Assembly: GCF_018390635.1 (NCBI RefSeq)
Contig: NZ_JAHBGE010000008.1
Location: 1-64,000 of the forward strand
Source of the DNA: Ancylobacter lacus
Lineage (GTDB): Bacteria; Pseudomonadota; Alphaproteobacteria; Rhizobiales; Xanthobacteraceae
Reading direction: 5' to 3'
DNA: 64,000 bases
Shown: positions 61,331 to 64,000 of the stretch, piece by piece
Layout of the letters: each line of letters opens with the position of its first letter
How positions within the stretch are numbered: position 1 is the first letter of the stretch
Translations under genes and position numbers: made by a program
The notes under the pieces: model-generated
Databases searched by the model: none
The model's input: the letters and a program-made list of their open reading frames with translations, nothing else
Told to the model about the DNA's origin: nothing

Positions 61331-63933
61331 GCGTCGCCGCCTCGCCGGCCACCACCGCCGCCCGCTCCACGCGCCGCCCGCCCGGGCGGGCCGCCGGGCT
61401 CGGCATCGCGCTGCGCTTTGCCCTGCGCGAGCTGCGCGGCGGGCTGCGCGGCTTCGCCGTGTTCCTCGCCTGCCTCACCCTCGGCGTCGCCGCCATCGCC
61501 GGGGTCGGCTCGCTGTCCCGCGCGCTGACCGACGGGCTGGCGCGGGAGGGCTCCACCCTGCTGGGCGGCGACGCCGCCTTCACGCTGGTGCAGCGCGAGG
61601 CCACCGCGCCGGAGCTGGCGCTGCTCGGCGCGCGGGGCCAGGTGTCCACCATCGCCACGCTGCGGGCCATGGCCCGGGTCGGGGAGGGCGAGTCCTTCGT
61701 CTCGACCCTCGCCGAGGTCAAGGCGGTGGACGGCGCCTATCCCCTCACCGGGACGCTGGAGACCGTGCCGCCCGGCCCGCTGGCGCCGGCGCTGGCCGAG
61801 GTCGACGGCGCCTTCGGCGCGGTGGTCGATCCGCTTCTGGCCGAGCGGCTGGGGCTGAAGCCCGGCGACCGCTTCCAGATCGGCGAGGCGACGCTGCGGC
61901 TCGCCGCGACCATCGTCCGGGAGCCGGACCTGCTCTCCACCGGCATCGGCTTCGGCCCCCGGCTGATGATCTCCCGCGCCGCGCTGGACGCCTCCAGGCT
62001 GGTGCAGCCCGGCAGCGTGGTGCGCTGGCAGTATCGGGTGAGGCTGGACGACCCCGCCGGGCTCCCCGCCTTCCTCGACGCGGTGAAGGCCGGCGCCCCG
62101 CAGGCGGGCTTCGAGATCCGCAGCCGCGACGCCGCCGCTCCCCGGCTGGAGCGGGACGTGAACCGGTTCGCCCAGTACCTCACCCTGGTCGGGCTCACCG
62201 CGCTGCTGGTCGGCGGGGTGGGGGTGGCCAATGCGGTGAAGAGCCATCTCGACGCCAAGCGGGCGGTGATCGCCACCTTCAAGTCGCTCGGCGCCACCGG
62301 GGGCACGGTGTTCGCGATCTACCTGATCGAGGTCGGTCTCATCGCACTGATCGGCGTCCTCATCGGCCTCGGAATCGGCGCGACCATACCGTATGGCGTG
62401 CTCTGGGCGGCAGGTTCCATGATACCCCTCGCCATCGAGCCGAGCGTGCAGCCGCTGGCGCTGCTGCTGGCGGTCGGCTACGGCCTGCTGGTGGCGCTGG
62501 CCTTCGCGCTGTGGCCGCTGGGGCTCGCCCACGAGGTGCCGGTCTCGGCGCTGTTCCGCGACCGCACCGACCCCGGCCGCCGCCGTCCCCGCCTGCTTTA
62601 TCAAACACTTGCCTATGGCGCGGCGGCCGCGCTGGCCGGGCTCGCGGTGTTCGCGGCGGAGGATCGGCGCATCGCGCTGTACTATCTCGTCGGCGCCGGC
62701 AGCGTTCTGCTGGCGCTGCGGCTCGTCGCCTTCGGCCTCATGGCCCTCGCCCGCCGCCTGCCGCGCCCGCGCGCCACCGAGGCCCGGCTCGCCCTCGCCA
62801 ACATCCACCGCCCCGGCGCCCTGACCCCGACCGTGGTCCTGTCGCTGGGCCTCGGCCTCACGCTGATCGTGACGCTCGCCCTCATCGACCGCAGCCTTAC
62901 CCGGGAATTGACCGCAAACCTGCCGAATGAGGCCCCGAGTTTCTACTTCGTCGACGTTCAGAGCACGGAAGTCGACGATTTCACCCAATTTCTCGGAACG
63001 GAGGCGCCCGGCGCCAAGGTCGAGGTGGTGCCGATGCTGCGTGGCCGGCTGATCACCATGGGCGAGCGGGCGGTGGAGGACATCACCCCGCCGCCGGAAT
63101 TCGCCTGGGTCCTCTCCTCCGACCGCGGCATCACCTATGCCGACTCGCTGCCCGAGGGCTCCGCCCTGGCCGAAGGCACGTGGTGGGCGCCCGACTATGC
63201 CGGCCCGCCGCTGGTCTCCTTCGAGAAGGAGATTGCCGATGCTTTCGGTCTGAAGATCGGCGACAGCGTGGTGGTGAACGTGCTGGGCCGCCCGATCACC
63301 GCGAAAATCGCCAATCTGCGCCATGTCGACTGGGAAAGGCTGGCGATCAACTTCGTCATGGTGTTCTCGCCCAACACCTTCCGCGGCGCCCCCCACACCT
63401 CGCTCGCCACCCTCGCTCTGGCGCCCGGCGCCGATTCCGGGACCGCGGAGCGGCAGGTCGCGCGCGCCGTCGGCACCCGCTTTCCCGGGGTGACGGTGGT
63501 GCGGGTCAAGGATGCGCTGGCGCAGATCGGCGATATCGTCGGCCAGCTCCTGCTCGCCATCCGCGCCGCCAGCCTGGTGACGCTGGTGTCGAGCGTGCTC
63601 GTGCTGGCCGGCGCGCTGGCGGCGGGCCAGCAGCAAAGGGTCTACGACGCGGTGGTGCTGAAGACGCTCGGCGCGACCCGAGGTCGGCTTCTGCTCGCCT
63701 ATGGGCTGGAATACGCCGCCCTCGGCCTCGCCACCGCGCTGGTCGCCATCGCCGCCGGCTCGCTCGCCGCCTATGTCGTGGTCACCAGCGTGATGAAGAT
63801 CGGCTTCGCCTTTTCCGCCCCGGCCGCGCTGGGAGCGGTGGCGGCGGCACTGCTGCTGACCGTCGGCTTCGGCCTGATCGGCACATGGCGCGCTCTGGGG
63901 CAGAAGCCTGCACGCCTGTTGCGCAATCTGTGA
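61327..63933 (+). CDS. ABC exporter permease, YbbP/FtsX type
   Basis: The 868-residue permease has a first transmembrane helix near residues 44-66, a large periplasmic domain, and an FtsX-type four-helix core near 270-410. A second set of spans lies in the middle, followed by a second periplasmic domain (about 540-735) and a final FtsX core to the end (LLRNL). This is the double-FtsX layout of YbbP. It is translationally coupled to the ATPase gene and complete within the window. Confidence 0.93.
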   Translation: MSVAASPATTAARSTRRPPGRAAGLGIALRFALRELRGGLRGFAVFLACLTLGVAAIAGVGSLSRALTDGLAREGSTLLGGDAAFTLVQREATAPELALLGARGQVSTIATLRAMARVGEGESFVSTLAEVKAVDGAYPLTGTLETVPPGPLAPALAEVDGAFGAVVDPLLAERLGLKPGDRFQIGEATLRLAATIVREPDLLSTGIGFGPRLMISRAALDASRLVQPGSVVRWQYRVRLDDPAGLPAFLDAVKAGAPQAGFEIRSRDAAAPRLERDVNRFAQYLTLVGLTALLVGGVGVANAVKSHLDAKRAVIATFKSLGATGGTVFAIYLIEVGLIALIGVLIGLGIGATIPYGVLWAAGSMIPLAIEPSVQPLALLLAVGYGLLVALAFALWPLGLAHEVPVSALFRDRTDPGRRRPRLLYQTLAYGAAAALAGLAVFAAEDRRIALYYLVGAGSVLLALRLVAFGLMALARRLPRPRATEARLALANIHRPGALTPTVVLSLGLGLTLIVTLALIDRSLTRELTANLPNEAPSFYFVDVQSTEVDDFTQFLGTEAPGAKVEVVPMLRGRLITMGERAVEDITPPPEFAWVLSSDRGITYADSLPEGSALAEGTWWAPDYAGPPLVSFEKEIADAFGLKIGDSVVVNVLGRPITAKIANLRHVDWERLAINFVMVFSPNTFRGAPHTSLATLALAPGADSGTAERQVARAVGTRFPGVTVVRVKDALAQIGDIVGQLLLAIRAASLVTLVSSVLVLAGALAAGQQQRVYDAVVLKTLGATRGRLLLAYGLEYAALGLATALVAIAAGSLAAYVVVTSVMKIGFAFSAPAALGAVAAALLLTVGFGLIGTWRALGQKPARLLRNL

Positions 63934-64000
63934 CATACTGGGGTAGCAGGGGGGATCGCGCCTGACGTTGGGTCAATTCTGACGCAAAGTTCACTTGCGG

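Overview
The window is 64 kb of GC-rich bacterial chromosome from an alphaproteobacterium. It is most likely a member of the Hyphomicrobiales (Rhizobiales), plausibly Xanthobacteraceae. The evidence is the gene order coaA-hisE-hisF-hisA-hisH-(DUF2628)-hisB / hslV-hslU / smr-mltA-tim44 / secB-dnaQ-coaE-aroE-maf-ppsR / hemE-hemJ-rho / mnmE-mnmG-rsmG-parA-parB / holA-lptE-leuS, with a CenR-type regulator further right. Nearly every gene is a core housekeeping gene. Start codons are often shared with the upstream stop (ATGA or GTGA), which indicates tight translational coupling.

Layout. 1-531: an alkB gene cut off after about 162 codons by what looks like the end of an IS21-type insertion sequence. 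528-5242: coaA and the histidine genes hisE, F, A, H and B, with a small membrane protein (DUF2628) inside the run. 5420-9769: a sulfotransferase-like protein with a coiled-coil tail, then hslV, a multi-spanning membrane protein and hslU. 9800-12809: xre, smr, mltA and a Tim44-domain protein. 13217-17377: secB, dnaQ, coaE, aroE, maf and ppsR. 17378-17688: the predicted chromosomal origin of replication. 17689-21105: hemE, hemJ, rho and a small membrane protein. 21558-29767: a DUF255 protein, mnmE, mnmG, rsmG, parA and parB, with candidate parS sites in and around these genes. 29774-38548: holA, lptE, leuS, a diguanylate cyclase, a VOC protein, yggS, a YkuD-type protein and cenR. 38625-43341: a cNMP-binding protein, arfB, a glutamine amidotransferase, a membrane protein and a chemoreceptor. 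43867-43942: tRNA-Ala(CGC). 44188-64000: yggT, a DUF167 protein, a GNAT enzyme, typA, an M50/CBS protease, a PNPOx-like protein, argG, rlmN, a secreted GyrI-like protein, dapF, mtaB, ftsY, yciB, an aldo/keto reductase, a DUF2267 protein, a TesA-type esterase and a YbbA/YbbP-type ABC exporter.

The central feature is the origin. Between ppsR and hemE, the neighbourhood known to hold the Caulobacter origin, 311 bases contain a perfect full CtrA box (TTAA-N7-TTAAC), a one-mismatch DnaA box, three TCCCCA motifs and five GANTC methylation sites. Most genes diverge from this point. The ParABS partitioning system lies 8-12 kb away.

The other notable signals are a textbook promoter followed immediately by a terminator-like hairpin in the typA leader, parS embedded in the rsmG coding sequence, the insertion that breaks alkB, a membrane protein fused into the hslV-hslU operon, and a secreted GyrI-like domain protein. 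I see no CRISPR array, prophage, rRNA operon or biosynthetic cluster, and no clearly undescribed multi-gene system.
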